From contig CM055819.1 in NCBI GenBank assembly GCA_029582265.1, forward strand, positions 43,533,048-43,597,047: a stretch of 64,000 bases of DNA. The letters are read 5' to 3'. The notes below the pieces were generated by a model that made no database searches, was not told the origin of the DNA, and saw nothing but the letters and a program-made list of their open reading frames with translations. Both the position numbers and the translations under genes were made by a program. Source of the DNA: Zoroaster sp. YZ-2022 (Eukaryota; Echinodermata; Asteroidea; Forcipulatida; Zoroasteridae). Each line of letters starts with the position of its first letter. Position 1 is the first letter of the stretch. This document shows positions 22,884 through 35,484 of the stretch, piece after piece.

Positions 22884-23422
22884 CTGAAGACAGACAACAA
22901 CAAATATAAATATATATTTTAGGTGCAGTTAAATTAATGAGATTATTGGGGAAAAGCATCTATCAGTTGTTTTCCCCACTCCTCCCCTCCCAGGCACCCC
23001 GTGTATTGATAACGGGACACATGGGGATTGGGTATTGTTTTCATTGTTCAAGGGTCGGGATTTTGGTCACGCATAGTGATTTGATTAGTCAATAGGGATC
23101 CCCACCTATTTTAAAATAACAAATTCATGAAATCCTGAGTTTTGTTTTCAATTTAAATTGAAGTTCATATTTTTTTCTCCCGTATTGTGTTTACATTTCG
23201 TTATTGATGAGATGTAACGAGTATGATATTATGTAAATTTTGACAAAGAGGAAGAACAGGTTATCTTTCCCAGAGTTATCAGTTGTCCTTCGCCATTACT
23301 AATTTGTGATTTTTTTTTCTTCATATTACAATAATTATATCGATTTGTTTGTAGTCAATTTATTATTTCCTATTCTTGGAAAATTTGAATCATTGCAAGT
23401 AGGCCATGCCATTATTGCTAAC

Positions 23423-23616
23423 CTTCAATGGTAACCCATCGGCTCCAGTCACGTAGATCCAATCAGCCCCGTTGCCACTGTACTTTATTTTATATGTCTT
23501 TATCCAATACCCACTATTGGCATGCCCTTGTGTGATGATGCCAGTGACAGTAACTGACTCGTGCAGGTCCACACGAATCCACTGGTTCTGATTGGTGTAC
23601 ACTGCACACCAGCCAC
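23423..23616 (-). CDS. F5/8C domain of unit B, exon 2 of 3
   Basis: 194 bp, phase 1 in, 0 out. It reads GGWCAVYTNQNQWIRVDLHE, SVTVTGIITQGHANSGYWIK, YVTGADGLPLK, then donor GTTAGC. It is nearly identical to the unit A exon at 10016-10209. The intron to exon 3 is only 539 bp here, but about 9.5 kb in unit C. Confidence 0.88.
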
Positions 23617-24604
23617 CTGTAGAAATAGAAAGATCGGATATCTACGGATTGCTGTATATTGGTTTAGTTTGGCCGGTTCGGTTCGGTTCGGTTCGGTTCG
23701 GTCTGATTTTTTCTATATAAGTGGGGTGTGTCATCTTGAATACTTTAGAATATCTGAATGAACATTTGATATTGACATTCATGAAAATACCTAAAGGGAC
23801 AATTATCGCAACGGCGTCAATTTCTTATTAAGATTCTGTTTGGGGGAACTGAACCGATAAATCCATGAAAATCTTGAAAATGACAAAAACGTACATGTGA
23901 TTCTGCATTTTAAAAGGTAATGTCGGCCATACTGGATATTGGACACAAAACTCAATTTTGTCAAAATCATTTTTGAAATATGACCCCAAACTCAACAACT
24001 AAATAAATGTCTAACAGTATCAAAAATCAGGTACTTAGCACCAACAAGTGGAAATTCAATTAGACGTGTTCAAAATAAACGGTTATCATGGCAACCATGA
24101 ACACCCATCATCGTTGTTTTGGGTATGAGGGGGTCATTAAGATAACATTTTAAAAAGTCGTTCTTGGAATATTAAAAACAAATCATTGAGATGTTCCCCC
24201 GGCTTCATAGGGATTCGATGATAATGGTACCAAACACATTAATATTGATTCCATCCAACAATTTTTGAGAAAACGTGAATCAACATTTAAAACTAAAACG
24301 GATCATCAGCTCAAGATTTCTACATCAGATTGAATACAAATAATCTGAACGCAATATTTTCTTCTTAACATGTTGGTTTCTGTAAATATCTCCTTTTTTT
24401 ATAAAGGATGAAAACATTAATTTTATATAAATGTTATCAAAAGTGATAGGCCTTTGGATACATAACACCATTTCTCCTACTGACATGCGCGGATGCAGGG
24501 TCCCACGTGACCATTTATAAACTAATCACAATGTCTAAACTGTCATGGGGGTTATGACTTTTTTTGTAAATGAATGCAGAAGATATTTAGAAGATAAGGT
24601 TTAC

Positions 24605-24709
24605 CATTATAATTGAGCCGAGAACGTTCCTTTTGCCAGGAACTTGACGAGACTGACAAACTGCTGCCAGGTATATCCCTACTCTCCATTCCTAGAGGAT
24701 CACGGCAAT
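24605..24709 (-). CDS. F5/8C domain of unit B, exon 1 of 3
   Basis: 105 bp, phase 1-1, acceptor CATTTAG, donor GTAAAC. It reads CRDPLGMESRDIPGSSLSVS and SRLNYNG. Joined to HYR B1 it gives FQPYCRDPLGM; joined to exon 2 it gives LNYNGGWCAV. Confidence 0.88.
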
Positions 24710-25216
24710 CTAAATGATAAAAAACAGTCAAACAAATAAGAATAGTAGGCGACGCTGGATTGCACGTTTCCACCTGATAAGTTCGTTGGATAAATAGTAC
24801 AAGTTATCGAATTGAAGAATTATTCCGAATGAGTCTTGCTAGTCTCAAGATTCATGTTTTGTTTCTAGATCTGTGTAAACCCCTGATCCGCAGGGGTCAA
24901 GGGGTCCTGACATACCTCCCCAAACGTGTGTGGCTGCCAGTTGTTGTTTAACTTAAAGATCTTTTTGAGAGACATAAGCCTTTAATAAAGCGACTAATAT
25001 TATTTATGATTCTATGAAACACACGGTTTAGAATAGCCTACGTTGGAAACAATAGGGGGATAATGTTGCTACACTGTTTCTTATGACACCAATACATTCC
25101 AACTATCTGGACCCTTTTTCAAAATCACAGATCCGCCCCTGCGTAGTTTTCTGAGCTCAACTTGTACAATGGACTTACGTTGTAATAGAAAAATGTTTTG
25201 TCATATATGTCAGTAT

Positions 25217-25236
25217 GTCAGCATATTAGCATACTG
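25217..25236. other. Empty target site of the Gypsy insertion in unit B
   Basis: Unit B reads TATGTCAGCATATTAGCAT where unit A is split as TATGATTAG, element, TTAGCATATTAGCAT. This is the unoccupied paralogous site. Confidence 0.85.
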
Positions 25237-25923
25237 AGAGACAAGAAACGATAACGTATGCAATTTAAAGAAACACACTCGCTCGTCATACAAGTGCTTT
25301 CAAGGGAACAATGTTTTTTCTGCAGACAAGTATTGCTGTTACCCTCTTTAAGCTGTTATATAAAGCTACTTCATATAATTAATTCACTCAAGTTGTTTGC
25401 ATTGCTTATTAATAGCCACTATACAGATTGGCCCCCAAAAAGGGCGTACTTCCGCTACTTTTGTTAAAAGAAAAATGATACCAAGATCGCCCGATTCGGT
25501 CCAGTAGGTTTTGTTATAGAGCCTATTTTGTGAAACAAAGTCGGGGGTCATTTTGTTAACGAATTCGTGCTGCCTGAATGCGAGCGTCTGGGAGTGGACA
25601 TCAATGATCACTGGTGCTCATAGGACAAGGATTGTGCGTGATAGGCTTCAGGAGATATTCCCTGGTAGAGTTGTGGGGTTGGGACATCCTATTGAATATC
25701 CTCCTCGATCGCCGGACCTGACGGCCCTCGATTTCTTCTTGTGGGGACATGTGAAGTCTATACAGTGTGTCTAAAAAAAATGCAAACAAAATTTAACGGA
25801 ATGCCAGACGTAGAATGAGTAACCAACATAGATAATATAGGTATGGTTTGAAAGATACACCTTCCACTTTAAAATGAGACATCAAACGTCCAAATCTTAT
25901 AATTTTTGAAAGAGTTATGAGTA

Positions 25924-26938
25924 CTGTGACGCAACAGCCCTAGGGAGGGATTGTCGCGCGGACGGCCTCTGACCGGAAAGTCCCCGAGCGGTTAGGAACG
26001 TATCCGTTGGGATAGCTGTATACCGTCCCGATGAATGAATACAATTGCTCTGAGACCACCCTATGAAAAAGGTCACTAGGATGCAAGTTGTTGTGTATTT
26101 ATATAACAAATAATACTGGTTTATTCGCAAACAATAAGGCACCTCACCTGGAGGTGACCAAGTCCTCTCACCTGAGGGGACACCACAAGTACACAATTAT
26201 AATCTGTATATCTTTAAGCTAAGTGCTAGTCCAGATGCATCAATATAAGGGGCTTTACTGTCTTTGTACTGGAGGTGCACAGCAACAGACACCACACAGG
26301 CCAATGAAATTACAAAGGAGGGGCAGCTACTCCACACCGACTACACCAATACACATACGATGGGGCCCCTCAGCTCGAGGAACACCTACTCGTACGTTTC
26401 CCAAGTCTGAATTAATGGTTTATGCAACACATGCAACCCTTAAAGTCCCTCTGGCAATTACAATACATGCAATTAAAGCTCGACTAGAGAACTGACACAC
26501 AAGCCCCAGTGAGGTGACACCTAGCCCCTCACAACACCTCAAAAACACGTGTAACGGATGCATGGCACACAGAAATTCCTCGACAGTAAGCCACCTTACA
26601 AAGTATTAAGTACAACACATGCACAATATACAATGCTCCTGGACTTACCACTTATATAGCACTACACCCTCGGGCTTATGACTTGAACGTACGGATCTCT
26701 TTTACGACTCTTTACGACTGTGCGTGCTAACTCTATTATCACGACTACTCTCTACAAGTTCACGGCAACAACTGACCCCAAATCTACATACAATGCAATG
26801 CGCACTGCGCCCCAAAACTGGTGCTCGCTGGCTGCGTGCTGCGGCATCGCCTAATCGCGCACGGAACCAGCGAATCCCTCACCAAGGTTATACCATTATA
26901 TACAAGGGTAGAAAATACAAACTGCTGTTGCGTCACAG
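25924..26938. mobile_element. Non-autonomous TE3 nested in TE2
   Basis: 1015 bp with 14-15-bp inverted ends CTGTGACGCAACAG and its complement (25924-25937, 26925-26938), flanked by TA on both sides. The uninterrupted TE2 end at 54790-54815 shows the filled-in site with a single TA. No transposase frame was seen. Palindromic segments occur near 26140-26180. Confidence 0.8.
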
Positions 26939-27407
26939 TACTTTTCCAAGAGAGGTCAAATTGACGATGGGACCAAGTTTTTAAATGCAGTGATAATTGA
27001 TTTTGTTTAGATGTGCAAGTGTTGCAATGTGGATGAACTGTTGATGATTACATCCCTTCCCTCTCAACATGCCCTCAATCTCGCTCGATACACAGGCGAC
27101 ATCGTCTCTCCATGTCTCCCATCGCTCTCCTAACAACATCTGGAGTCTGCCGCAGGACGTCAATCTCAGCTGTTATTCTGTCACGGAGAGTCTGCAGGTC
27201 CGAGGGGGAGTCGTGTACACCTTGGATTTCAACTATCCCCAGAGGTAGACATCACACAGGGTGAGGTCTGGAGATCTCGGTGGCCATTCATGCACATGAT
27301 TCAACGCTATGACACGGTCTCCGAAGGCTTCACGAAGGCGGTCTCGGACAGCCAGTAGACGATAAGCCGGAGCGCCGTCTTGAGCACACTTTTCTTGGTA
27401 TCAGTTT

Positions 27408-27535
27408 GTAAACATGTTTACTAGCTGAACGCACATGTCCAATTCCTAAACATCAATTTTCAATGGCTAAACACTATCCGTCCTTATGCTAAAAATGTTT
27501 AGCATGTAAACATGTTTACAAACTGATAGCAAGAA
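27408..27535. repeat. Foldback within TE2
   Basis: CTTGGTATCAGTTTGTAAAC near 27411 and its near-complement GTTTACAAACTGATAGCAAG near 27515 form an imperfect hairpin. It is possibly a small MITE. Confidence 0.5.
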
Positions 27536-28691
27536 AGTGTTTAGAATTGTGTTTACTCGCTAAACACATTTTTGTAGGCCAGGCAATTATCCACACAGAG
27601 GCAATTAGGCTACCTTTGTCCCAATGCCTAAAATTGAAAACTTGGTCCCATCGTCAATTTGACCTCTCTTGGAAAAGTGCTCATAACTCTGTCAAAACTT
27701 ATCAGATTTGGACGTTTGATGTCTCATTTTAAAGTGGAAAGGTGTATCTTTCAAACCACACCTATATTATCTATGTTGGTTACTCATTCTACGTCTGGCA
27801 TTCCGTTAAAGTTTGTTTGCATTTTGTTTAGACACACTGTATATTATGTGCCCCCCTTCGCCAGTAATCTAAACGCTCTCCAGGAACGATCGGAAGAGGC
27901 ATTGAGAAATGTATGTATGATGTTAAGTTTACTAATAAAGTTGAATTTTTATGTTATACCTGTACTATCATCATGCCCCTCTCTGCATGGAACAAATCGG
28001 CAAGTGATCCTGACTTTGCTTCAAAAAATAGGCTCTGGAGCAAGAACTAATGGACCGAATCGGGAGATCTTGGTATAATTTTTCTTCTAAAAAGATTCTC
28101 CATCCATTGGTACAGGTGGTTTGAGTCTAAGGTAGTGGAAGTATGCCGTTCCGTTTTTGGGCCACCCTGTATTATGTATACACGATCCCCTCTCAATATG
28201 GTGGACGGAATTCACTTCCATTTGCGGCTGGATTAATTAATTTAGTCAGAAGCAATTAAAGCCTGTGTAAAAAAGTCCAAAATCATAATGGCGAGTATAC
28301 AATGGCAAATTGTGTCGGCAGTCAAACCACCAAAGAATTTCGTCTCGTACCCTGGCTGGGTAACATGTCTGTCACTGCATCCATAAAGGAGCAGGGTCTA
28401 GACCCCCTTGTAGATCCAACCATGGGTGAAATGTCTTAAAATGCATCCAGAATAAAATAGCTATGTATAATAAACCAACATGTTAAAGTTTCAGCGTATT
28501 TCATTTACGTTTGTATTCATTCTAATGGAGGAAAATGGATCACAGCCAAATTTTCAAATTTGTAATACATTTCAATTACAGAAAGTCAGACAAAAATAAT
28601 TTCTTAGGATGATCGGTACCAATACCAACTTCAATTCAAGTTTTTAGGTTATAATTCAGTTTGTTGTGTTTTATTTAATAGATTTTCTTAC

Positions 28692-28907
28692 ACGGCTGAA
28701 AGTTGAAGGAGCACACTTGTGATGCCACGTGCCCCTCAGCATCGCTCGCTGTGCACTTCACCACCACCGTGCTGTTCTTGGTGAATTCCATCCCCGGCAT
28801 TTGACTGCACGACACGGTGAGTGGCTTGCCGGTGTAGTAATCTGTGGCATTGGGGATCGTAAAGATGACCATCGGGTCGCTGGCTATGTGATCGGCCTCG
28901 GGGCAAC
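28692..28907 (-). CDS. HYR domain B1 exon
   Basis: 216 bp, phase 1-1, donor GTAAGA, acceptor TTTTCAG. It reads CPEADHIASDPMVIFTIPNA, TDYYTGKPLTVSCSQ, VVKCTASDAEGHVASQVCSF. The first exon base is G, so the junction codon with B0 becomes TGT: an extra cysteine just before CPEAD, unlike other modules, where it is Tyr or Asp. It is the closest paralog of A2 and keeps the eight codons that A2 lost. Confidence 0.88.
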
Positions 28908-29392
28908 CTGAAAACACTGCTCTCACTATGAATGAACAATTACAAAGCAAATTGATTGGCAAAAAGTTCTTGATTCTTGATTCTTAAAACAATTTGTGTA
29001 TTGAAGGCAAGACGGAAGGAAAGATGGAAGGTTGGAAGGGGGAGGGGAGGTGAGGAAGGAAGAAATGCATTATTGTGATTTATAAAGGGAGGGAGTGTGC
29101 ACTGTTAGTAACATGTACGTAAATGCATCCATAAAAGAGGAGGGTCTGCACCCCTTCTAGTTATGCCTGTAAATGCATCTATACTTTATAATAATTAAAA
29201 AAAACTAAAAATCTATAGAAACCATCATATTATTTCGTTGTGTCATTTTCGAGAAACTAGTACAAATGCATTTCCAATTGGTTTGTATGCATTCTAACGT
29301 GAGAAGATGGTTCACGGCCATGATCCCACATGTAAGATGGACTAATTTCTTAGCATGTTTGGTACCAAACCAACTTCAATTTAAGAGTTGTA

Positions 29393-29460
29393 ACCTCCAG
29401 TTCTTTTCAGAACTATTTACTACTCAATTGAGAATTTAAAATGGTGTCACCTCAAATAAT
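29393..29460 (+). mobile_element. Fragment of the hammerhead-like repeat family
   Basis: GAGTTGTAACCTCCAGTTC through ATGGTGTCACCTCAA matches the downstream part of the copies at 4582-4660 and 5780-5855. The ribozyme-like core is missing. Confidence 0.6.
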
Positions 29461-29473
29461 CAAGTTTGATGCA

Positions 29474-29530
29474 CTAATAATAATAATAAATATTTGTAGC
29501 GCGCACATATCCATCCTGCTGGGCGCTCAC
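29474..29530 (-). mobile_element. L2-type 3' tail fragment ending in (ATT)n
   Basis: On the minus strand GCGCGCTACAAATATTTATT runs into ATT repeats, the same tail design as the LINE at 33540 and the SINE at 41519. Confidence 0.5.
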
Positions 29531-29734
29531 TGCACCGCACTTGCACCGCAATTGCACCGCACTTGCACCGCACTTGCATCGCATTCATTGCATCGCATCG
29601 CATATATTATTTTTTTGAATTCTTTTAATTGTGTTATTTATTTATTTATTTATTTATTTATTTTATTATTTTATTTTATATTTTTTGTAATTTGGTGATT
29701 ACCAAAGGTGTACATCACTAAAAGATTGTTTTAC

Positions 29735-29947
29735 ATAGCTGAACGTTGAAGAAGCACACTTGTGGTGCTACGTGTCCCTCAGCATCGCTCGCCGTACAAT
29801 TAACCACTGTGCTGATCTTGGTGAAATTCGTCCCCGGCATTGGACTGCACGACACGTTGAGTGGCTTGCCGGTGTAGTAATCAGTGGCATTGGGAATCGT
29901 AAAGTTGACCATCGGGTCGGTGGCTATGATATCGGCATTAGGGCAAT
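29735..29947 (-). CDS. HYR domain B0 exon
   Basis: 213 bp, phase 1-1, acceptor TTTTCAG, donor GTAAAA. It reads CPNADIIATDPMVNFTIPNA, TDYYTGKPLNVSCSP, VVNCTASDAEGHVAPQVCF. All four cysteines are present. It follows F5/8C C exon 3 with an Asp junction codon (GCRDCPNAD). Confidence 0.88.
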
Positions 29948-30904
29948 CTGAAAAGACTGTTCTCACAGTAAATAATAAACACATTGTTAATTGAAGGAGA
30001 CATATTTGAGCGGAAGGAAGTGAGAGAGGGAGGGAGGGAGGGAGAAGTGTTGACTCAAAGATAAATATATCTTTTTCATGTCGTGTTTTTATGTTCTTAG
30101 AAACAACAAGATTACCATCAATTCGTTTACTATTTTTTTAAAACAAGGGCCATAACGCTGGTGCCATTTTGCTCCATTCCAAATATAAATTATATTCTCT
30201 ACTATCAAATATAGAACAAAGGAACTTATTCAAACTATAGATATGCTCACTGAAAAAAAAACGGTGTTAAAATTACACCAGTGTTGTCAGTGTATTCCTC
30301 CATTGTGTTCACACCACTGAATTGCACATTGTGGTGAATACGAACCATCTGAATACATTATTAGTATTTTCTTTTTATAGAGGGGCTCCCGGCAAATGTT
30401 TATAACTTACCTTTCCCAATTTTAGAGAGGTTATATAATCAGCAAACTAAAAAACGTTTTATTCAATAATTCACTCAAATTATCCAATAAACACAAATCT
30501 TTACGAAAATGGGCTTCATCAAAATTTATCATAATGGCTTGTTATTATCATAGCTGAATGAACTACATCAGATTTCAATTCAAACATCGTAAATATATAA
30601 AGTTTTTGATTTCCAGTACGCTAGATCAAATGTACTCTAGATTCAATATCATGTTGAAAATGTTCTCTATAATACAGTTCTGACAGCATCATGTTAAATT
30701 GTGAACCACCGATTTAATTAGAGTATTTAATAGAGTATTTATCATGCATAAAATTGCTCTATAATAGCTCCGACTATAACTTGAGTGTGCCGCCACCAAC
30801 TTTGTCAAATTGTGAAAAATTACTTACCTGCTGCGGCTGCCACTCTTTTGCACAATACTTTAATATCATAGGAACCTATACATATACAGAAATGGAAACA
30901 TTAC

Positions 30905-31040
30905 CTCTGCATCCAAGTAGTTCAAAGCGCATACATATTCTGTAACGCCACATGATGGGTTCTATCTGTATGAAACTAGTCTGCAGAACCGTGGGAAAGT
31001 AGACAGTTACCGGTGTGTTACGGTCCCTGTTGCCCTGAAA
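30905..31040 (-). CDS. F5/8C domain of unit C, exon 3 of 3
   Basis: 136 bp, phase 0-1, acceptor TCTTCAG, donor GTAATG. It reads FQGNRDRNTPVTVYFPTVLQ, TSFIQIEPIMWRYRICMRFE, LLGCR. It is more diverged than A/B, with intact end motifs. Its partner exon 2 lies 9.5 kb upstream at 40542-40735, because LINEs and DNA elements filled the intron. Confidence 0.86.
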
Positions 31041-32130
31041 CTGAAGACAGACAACAACAAACAGATACATGTATATTTTAATTAAAATAAAGCATATCTA
31101 ATAGGTGTCTTGCAATCATTTTTCTCAATCATTATTAAGGAAAAGCAACTATCAATTGTTTTCCCTACACCTCTCCTCCCGGGCACCCTGTGTATTGATA
31201 TCGGGATACATGGATATTTGGTACCTTTGTGTTGCTCAAGTGTCGGGACTTTGGTCATCCTCATGCACAACGATTCGATGGGGATCCCCATAAATGGGAA
31301 GAGGTTTTAGACATTTAATGTCTGAATCCTATAATTTTCAGACAATTTATATTTAAAAACTAAAAATCTATAATCGTCAGGCCAGTACCCCTTGGGCAGT
31401 TCTGAGTTCTTATTGTCAGAAAATTACAACCATGACTGTAAATCCTTGCACCAAGGTAAAATAAATATTGAAATAAATACATCTATTCAATTCAAGTGAT
31501 TTTGTTATGGGGAATAAACCTTTTCGATATTCGCAACCATTATGAGCAACCAGAAAGTCCGTACATCAATCGTGGAAGAGTAGATGAACAATTTGAACTA
31601 ACCTTTGTAAGGAAAACTACGTCATGTTTAGTTGTAAAAAAAATGAAGAATCCATCATTAGGGATTCCATTTAGCTATTGTTCGTGGTAGTTATATGGCA
31701 TCAACATGACCATCACATTCGTGTTCTTTGGTAATACCGACAGTCCATCAACTTGGGCAAGTTATTATGACGCAAAATGTAATGGATGTGGCATCTTTTA
31801 AAGGAACTTTTTTCCAATATTTCATAATAACATTTTTTATGAAATCCTGAATTTTATTTCAAATTAAATAAGTTTTGTTCTCCCGTTTTGTTTTCACATT
31901 TGATTATAGATGAGATGTAGCTAGTATGATTTTATCTGAATATTGACATAGAGTAGGAATCCGATAGGTAAGCTTTCCCCTTTGTATCAGCTTTCAGTAA
32001 TAATTTGTGGAAATACCTCGTTCCGTAAACTTATGATACAGAATCGTACAGTAGAAAAACACTTTTATATTTTATATTTATTCAAATTGTAAATTGAATT
32101 GTTAATTATTTATTTTAATTTTAAAGCCTC
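31041..32130 (-). other. Intron remnant homologous to the unit B intron
   Basis: 31131-31290 matches 22940-23110 and 31830-32010 matches 23115-23310, both at lower identity than A against B. The ~530 bases between are extra sequence of unknown origin. Confidence 0.65.
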
Positions 32131-32133
32131 TGT

Positions 32134-33420
32134 TTGGGGTGTCAGGGGTGTCATGCCAGGGGAGGGGTAGTACAGTCTGTCGATGTAACATGTCGTACTC
32201 TTCTGCTTCGGCCCTCACCCTACATCCAACTGTCACATGTGGCTCCAAGTAGCTGCTTGCATGCGGCAGCGGCCACACCCCGGCAAATCGCTTTGTCTGG
32301 TGGGCTAAACCAAGTGAGGGTAGCCAACGGGTCCTAAGCCCTCCGTGAGATAGGGATTTGCCTATCCCATCATGTGAAGACTTGGCCCAGGCGGAGTGGG
32401 CGGACGAGATATCTCAGATCCAACGGCCACATAGGCGGGTAAAAGCAAAACGCTGTAGAATGCTCCAATGTCATCCACTACACCCAGTTCCGTCTCCAGC
32501 GGTCTTGACTTCGTCTTGCCACTGAACCCCGACGGGCATGGACGTGAGAGTGAGGCTGGCGATGCGCAACCCTCCCTCACTATAATCCAAGTATCAGCGC
32601 AAGTCATGACTTCATTGTGTTCACAAACCAAGTTCTACGGCGATGTGCAAGTGGTAAAATGGAAGGTGCATGAAATCGGCGCATGGAATGTGCGCGCACT
32701 CAGGGATCGTGTCGAGGCTAACGGACCTGAGAAGATGACTGCTCTTATCAGTAGAACATTTGCCAGATACAAGGTTCAGATTGCAGGCCTGAGCGAAACC
32801 AGGCTAGCTGAGGAAGGACAACTTGCTGAAGTGGTTGTTGGCTACTAATTGTTCTGGATTGGGCGTAAAAAGGACGATCGCCGTGAGGCTGGAGTTGGGT
32901 TCTCTGTGAAGTCTGACTTAGTCAGCAAACTCTCTGGACCCCCAAAGGTGTAACCGACCGCCTGATGATAGTTACGCTACCACTGCCAGGAAGGTGGCAC
33001 GCCACACTTGTCAGCGTCTATGCCCCAACCATGACGAATCCTGATAACATAAAGATCAGACAAGCTCATCATGCTTAGTGATTTTAACGCAAGGGTTATT
33101 GCAGATCATACATCATGGGAAGGAGCCTTGGGGGAAATTTGGAATCGGCAGCTGTAACAGCAACGGCATCTTGCTGCTGGAAACCTGTGCTGCGCATGAC
33201 CTCCTTATTACCAACTCCGTCTTCCGCCTACCTCACCGCAACAAGACATCGTGTATGCACCCTCGCTCAAAACACTGGCATCTGATTGACTACGCCATTG
33301 TGAGGACAGACAAGACGTTAGAGTCACCAAAGCCATGTGCGGTGCAGACTGCTGTACCGACCACAGACTGAACATTAACATCAGAATTCAGCCCCCAGGT
33401 GGCCACAGGGCCAAGGGCAC
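32134..33420 (+). pseudogene. RTE-like LINE, 5' region and endonuclease
   Basis: After a GC-rich 5' region the frame from about 32674 reads EIGAWNVRALRDR and then QIAGLSETRLAEEGQLAEVV before a stop, the start of an apurinic endonuclease. It continues with DFNARV at about 33078 and HWHLIDYAIV, the later endonuclease blocks. Several frameshifts are present. The copy is dead. The RT half resumes at 36107. Confidence 0.75.
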
Positions 33421-33539
33421 ACAGACTTTAAAACGTCTTAATGCCTTGGTTCTTCTGAAGGGAGTACCGCACTCGACTGGGTGACCACCGGGGAATTATC
33501 AGTCCGTGGTATTTTGTAAATCCGTCACAAATGATTGGA

Positions 33540-35342
33540 TAATAATAATAATAATAGACATTTGTAAAGCGCCTAATGCCAAAGCCTCTAAGCGCATACG
33601 TGGGGGAAAATAAGCATAGAAAAATACAATGAGAGAGAACAAGATTACAAATAAGCACATTCAAACAAATGAGTTATTAACAGAGATTTAAAACGGTTCA
33701 CAGAACTAGATTGGCGAATATGCACGGGTAGATTGTTCCATAACATTGGTGCAGCGTAAGAGAAAGACCTTTCTCCATAACATTTGGTAGAAGCCCGTGT
33801 AGATGCAGCAAGCAATGCCTGTTGAGATGACCTTAAAGTCCGAGTAGGAGAATAACGGTGAACAAGTTCAGATAAATAAGATGGAGCTTGACCCATTTGT
33901 GCTTTGAAAGTTAACAGAAGAATTTTGTAAATTGTGCGCATCTTAACCGGGAGCCAGTGCAAATCCATTAATACTGGTGTAACATGGTGAGAGCGAGGTA
34001 AACAAGAAACGAGGCGAGCAGCAGTGTTTTGTACACGTTGGGTTTTTGAGAGTTCTTTATCTGGGAGTCCGTACAGAAGGGAGTTGCAGAAATCAAGTCT
34101 AGAAGTGACAAACGCGTCAACAAGACGAAGAGTAGTGGCATCATCCAGGTAGCGACGAATTTGACCTATTTTTCTGATTGCCATGAGAGCTGCTTTACAC
34201 ACATTATCAACATGGCTACTCATGCGTAAAGAAGAGTCCATAATCACACCAAGATTTCGGGCAGCATCAGATGGTACAATAACGGACTGACCAATATTTA
34301 AAGTAGGAGGTGGTGTGTTTTTTGTATACCGAGAACTTAAAAATAAGATCTCAGTTTTTGAGTCATTCAGAGCAAGTTTGTTAGACAAAGTCCATGATTT
34401 TACATCTTGAAGGCAATTTTCAACTTTAGCAATAGCGGAAGCACGATCTGCTGGGTCAAATGTGACGTAAAGCTGAGTGTCGTCGGCATAAACAACACTA
34501 GAAATACTATGAGCAGCAATGAGATCCTGTAGGGGCGCACTGAACATGACAAATTCAAGAGGCCCAGCTACTAAACCTTGAGGAACACCACAGCAGAGAT
34601 GATGACGATCTGATTGAGCATTGTTAATGAGGACACACTGATTTCTATTGTTGAGATAGGAAGTGAACCAGTCGAGGGCGATGTCAGTAATTCCATAGCG
34701 CGAAGATAAACGATGAAGGAGATGTTTGTGATCAATGGTGTCAAAAGCAGCTGAGAAATCTAACAGCACCAAGATGGCTTCCTTATGATTGCCAAGTGCA
34801 CGCAAGATGTCGTTCTGCACACGAACAAGGGCAGTCTCAGTGCTGTGGAAAGGACGATAAGCAGACTGCGTTTTGGCATGGAGGTTGTTTTTACAGAGAT
34901 AGTTCTGAAGTTGAGTGACAGCCGCACGCTCAATTAATTTGGAGATGTATCTCAGGTTAGAGATTGGACGATAGTTTGACAAGCACTCTCGGTCCAAATG
35001 TTGTTTTTTCAGAAGTGGCAGAACACAGGCTTCCTTGAGATGATCAGGGAAATGTCCTGAAGACAAAGACATATTTATAATTTGTGTCAAGACCGGCAAC
35101 AGTTCAGGGGTGCATTCCTTAAAGACAGATGATGGCAGAGGGTCCAACTTGCAAGAGGTAACCGGAGAACATTTAGTCATCTTCAACACCTCATCCGGAG
35201 TAACCTCATGAAACTTGACGAACGAAGAGTTGCAATGATCCTGAATGTCAACAGAGATTGGTGAAGGATGAATGTTATCAAACCTTCCATACAATGTCTT
35301 AATAAATGCACTTGACTGAACAAAATCAAAAAGGGACAACTA
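33540..35342 (-). mobile_element. L2-like LINE, 5'-truncated, inserted in the RTE-like LINE
   Basis: The 564-codon frame (35339-33645) holds a reverse transcriptase: SNYRPISNLRYISKLIERA, LLDFSAAFDTIDHKHLL, GVPQGLVAGP, the catalytic VVYADDTQLYV, and a C-terminal TRASTKCYGERSFSYAAP. The endonuclease half is missing, as usual for 5'-truncated LINEs. The 3' end on the minus strand reads GGCGCTTTACAAATGTC and then ATT repeats (33540-33555). The 'GVPQGLVAGP' block departs from the usual GSVLGP form. The RT frame itself is intact. Confidence 0.85.
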
Positions 35343-35484
35343 AGTAGCCTCAACTATGAACAAGGAGGACACAAAAGAGATCGACTCCACTACAAACCAT
35401 GATAGTGCTGAGGTTCATTTCCTACGAATGGAGATGAAGACCAATTACAGCGTTCATTCCAGCATTCTAGAATGAAGAGCTGAG

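Larger units (their letters stand above)
25763..27839 (-). mobile_element. Mariner-like transposon TE2 nested in TE1
   Basis: Ends CAGTGTGTCT and AGACACACTG with inverted repeats of about 180 bp, flanked by TA (25761-25762 and 27840-27841). On the minus strand near 27130-27400 a transposase scrap reads DGAPAYRLLAVRDRLREAF, then PPRSPDLTLCDVYLWG followed by a stop. It is interrupted by TE3. A separate end of the same family lies at about 54650-54968. Confidence 0.8.
25424..28169 (+). mobile_element. TE1, unit B copy, interrupted by TE2
   Basis: Same mariner-like element as 19430-20153, with TA at 25422-25423 and 28170-28171. The transposase remnant is split between WGHVKSI and VPPFASNLNAL by the 2077-bp insertion TE2. 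Without the insertion it would be about the same size as the unit A copy. Confidence 0.85.
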
